From Roseovarius sp. S88 (GTDB lineage Bacteria > Pseudomonadota > Alphaproteobacteria > Rhodobacterales > Rhodobacteraceae), in assembly GCF_037023735.1 (NCBI RefSeq), contig NZ_CP146069.1, forward strand, positions 2,583,501 through 2,647,500: a DNA stretch of 64,000 nucleotides, written 5' to 3'. This document shows positions 63,177 to 64,000 of the stretch, piece by piece; the stretch's first letter is position 1; each line of letters begins with the position of its first letter. The notes beneath the pieces are model-generated. The model was not told where the DNA came from. It was given only the letters and a program-made list of their open reading frames with translations, and did not search any database. The position numbers were made by a program, and so were the translations under genes.

Positions 63177-63268
63177 TGGTTATTCCCTCGGTATCACACG
63201 CGTTGGACATCCGTGATAGACCATGCAGGATTTATTGACCAGATTGAACGCTCAATACAGAAAACGCA

Positions 63269-63844
63269 TCAAATTTCGATCATATAGACACAAGACGGCT
63301 TGTGATCCGCGCAGCAGGCCATGTGCCACACCCGTGCATCTGCCGAGATCAGACTGCGAAACACGTTTTCCAACAATGCGCATTGCCACAGGCATCCCCA
63401 AACCGCCATTGGATTGTTTTTGATCACCAACTGCAACGGCGGACCGGGCAGATGATGCACATGCGCCGACCCCGCAAAGGTCCATGCATGCTTTTCAAGC
63501 GCTTGCAGCAAAAGCGGGCCAGCCACATGTGGCGGCAATGTGTGCAACAGCTTCTGCGCCATATCCGGAATGTACTGTTCCAACAGGACATCCCCGGTTT
63601 TTCGGCCAGAACTAACGGCAACCAGATCCACCTGAGACCGGGGAAGTGTGTTTTCAATCGCCCTAACCAGAGCGAGAAATATATTTTGCGGCACCATTTC
63701 CTGGAGCTTTTGATCCAGCATGTGCCGCAAACCTGCAGCTTCCAAGACTTTCTGCGCCAGAATATCTCCACCCACATCGCTGAGCGCGTCTAATGTCTGC
63801 AAGATGGCGTCTGCCCCTATCTTGGGCTGTACCAAGTCATCCAT
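63269..63844 (-). CDS. bchJ: BchJ, bacteriochlorophyll-synthesis V4R-domain protein
   Basis: 191 residues from MDDLVQPKIG; GGGGATTGAA precedes that ATG, while the longer frame opens with GTG at 63958. The C-terminal V4R-type domain has KHAWTFAGSAHV, CALLENVF, and a cysteine set ending in ACCADHKPSC. This is the pattern of BchJ, linked to bacteriochlorophyll a biosynthesis in purple bacteria and AAP bacteria. It is the last feature before the right edge, suggesting that the photosynthesis gene cluster starts there. Confidence 0.8.
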   Translation of the reverse strand: MDDLVQPKIGADAILQTLDALSDVGGDILAQKVLEAAGLRHMLDQKLQEMVPQNIFLALVRAIENTLPRSQVDLVAVSSGRKTGDVLLEQYIPDMAQKLLHTLPPHVAGPLLLQALEKHAWTFAGSAHVHHLPGPPLQLVIKNNPMAVWGCLWQCALLENVFRSLISADARVWHMACCADHKPSCVYMIEI

Positions 63845-64000
63845 TTCAATCCCCGGACCCACATACGGGCGAAAGTCTTTGAGAACACATTCAAGGCCAA
63901 AGCCCTTGCATTGGATCACCCTCGATGCCAGCCGAATTGCCGACACAAACCCGCACACCAGAAGAGAATATCTTGTTGGTTTCGGAACGCCTCAAAGCGA

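Overview
The window looks like a chromosomal segment of a Roseobacter-group alphaproteobacterium (Rhodobacteraceae). The clues are high GC, the fabA/fabB/fabI block next to an Irr-type regulator, the SPOR lipoprotein-dacC-tmk-holB-tatD-MBL block, many TRAP/TTT solute transporters, a LuxI-family synthase, and at the right edge a BchJ protein, which suggests an aerobic anoxygenic phototroph. I could not run searches; family names come from motifs, length and gene order.

Left part (1-19 kb): a frameshifted miaB; a glycosyltransferase-like gene; a Tat-exported dioxygenase-like protein with a haem-type membrane partner; fatty-acid genes fabI-fabB-fabA, with a structured repeat and a small AT-richer ORF between fabB and fabA; irr; a run of small-molecule enzymes; pobA-pcaD for 4-hydroxybenzoate; a tight four-tRNA cluster in which three tRNAs carry leucine anticodons on class I bodies; a TetA-like exporter; and an alcohol dehydrogenase with an enolase-superfamily enzyme.

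Middle (19-35 kb): a housekeeping run (AEC transporter, MBL hydrolase, tatD, holB, tmk, dacC, SPOR lipoprotein, tRNA-Ser). Then come two Crp/Fnr regulators beside a fused siroheme decarboxylase, with an isolated FNR/Dnr-type box. Next is a possible signalling block: histidine kinase, cytochrome P450 (frameshifted just before its haem loop), response regulator with a degenerate GGDEF-like half, and a LuxI-family synthase.

Right part (35-64 kb): a catabolic locus for a four-carbon (or apionate-like) acid sugar, with a TRAP transporter, GntR regulator, two dehydrogenases, a lactonase-like MBL protein, a DUF1537 kinase and a class II aldolase-type decarboxylase. Then a TPP enzyme, an MhqO/MhqD/pirin-like quinone-response operon, two reductases, a TctABC transporter with USP, CoA-transferase and GntR (shared operator), a formate dehydrogenase (fdsA plus a NuoE-NuoF fusion) with a LysR regulator, and bchJ.

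Two kinds of dispersed non-coding element recur. One is a roughly 155-nt foldback repeat in two copies whose stems covary. The other is a set of perfect 18-24-nt palindromes standing in tandem at four intergenic sites. Three genes (miaB, P450, dctM) each carry a one-base deletion, two of them in G7 tracts, so homopolymer miscalls in the assembly are likely.
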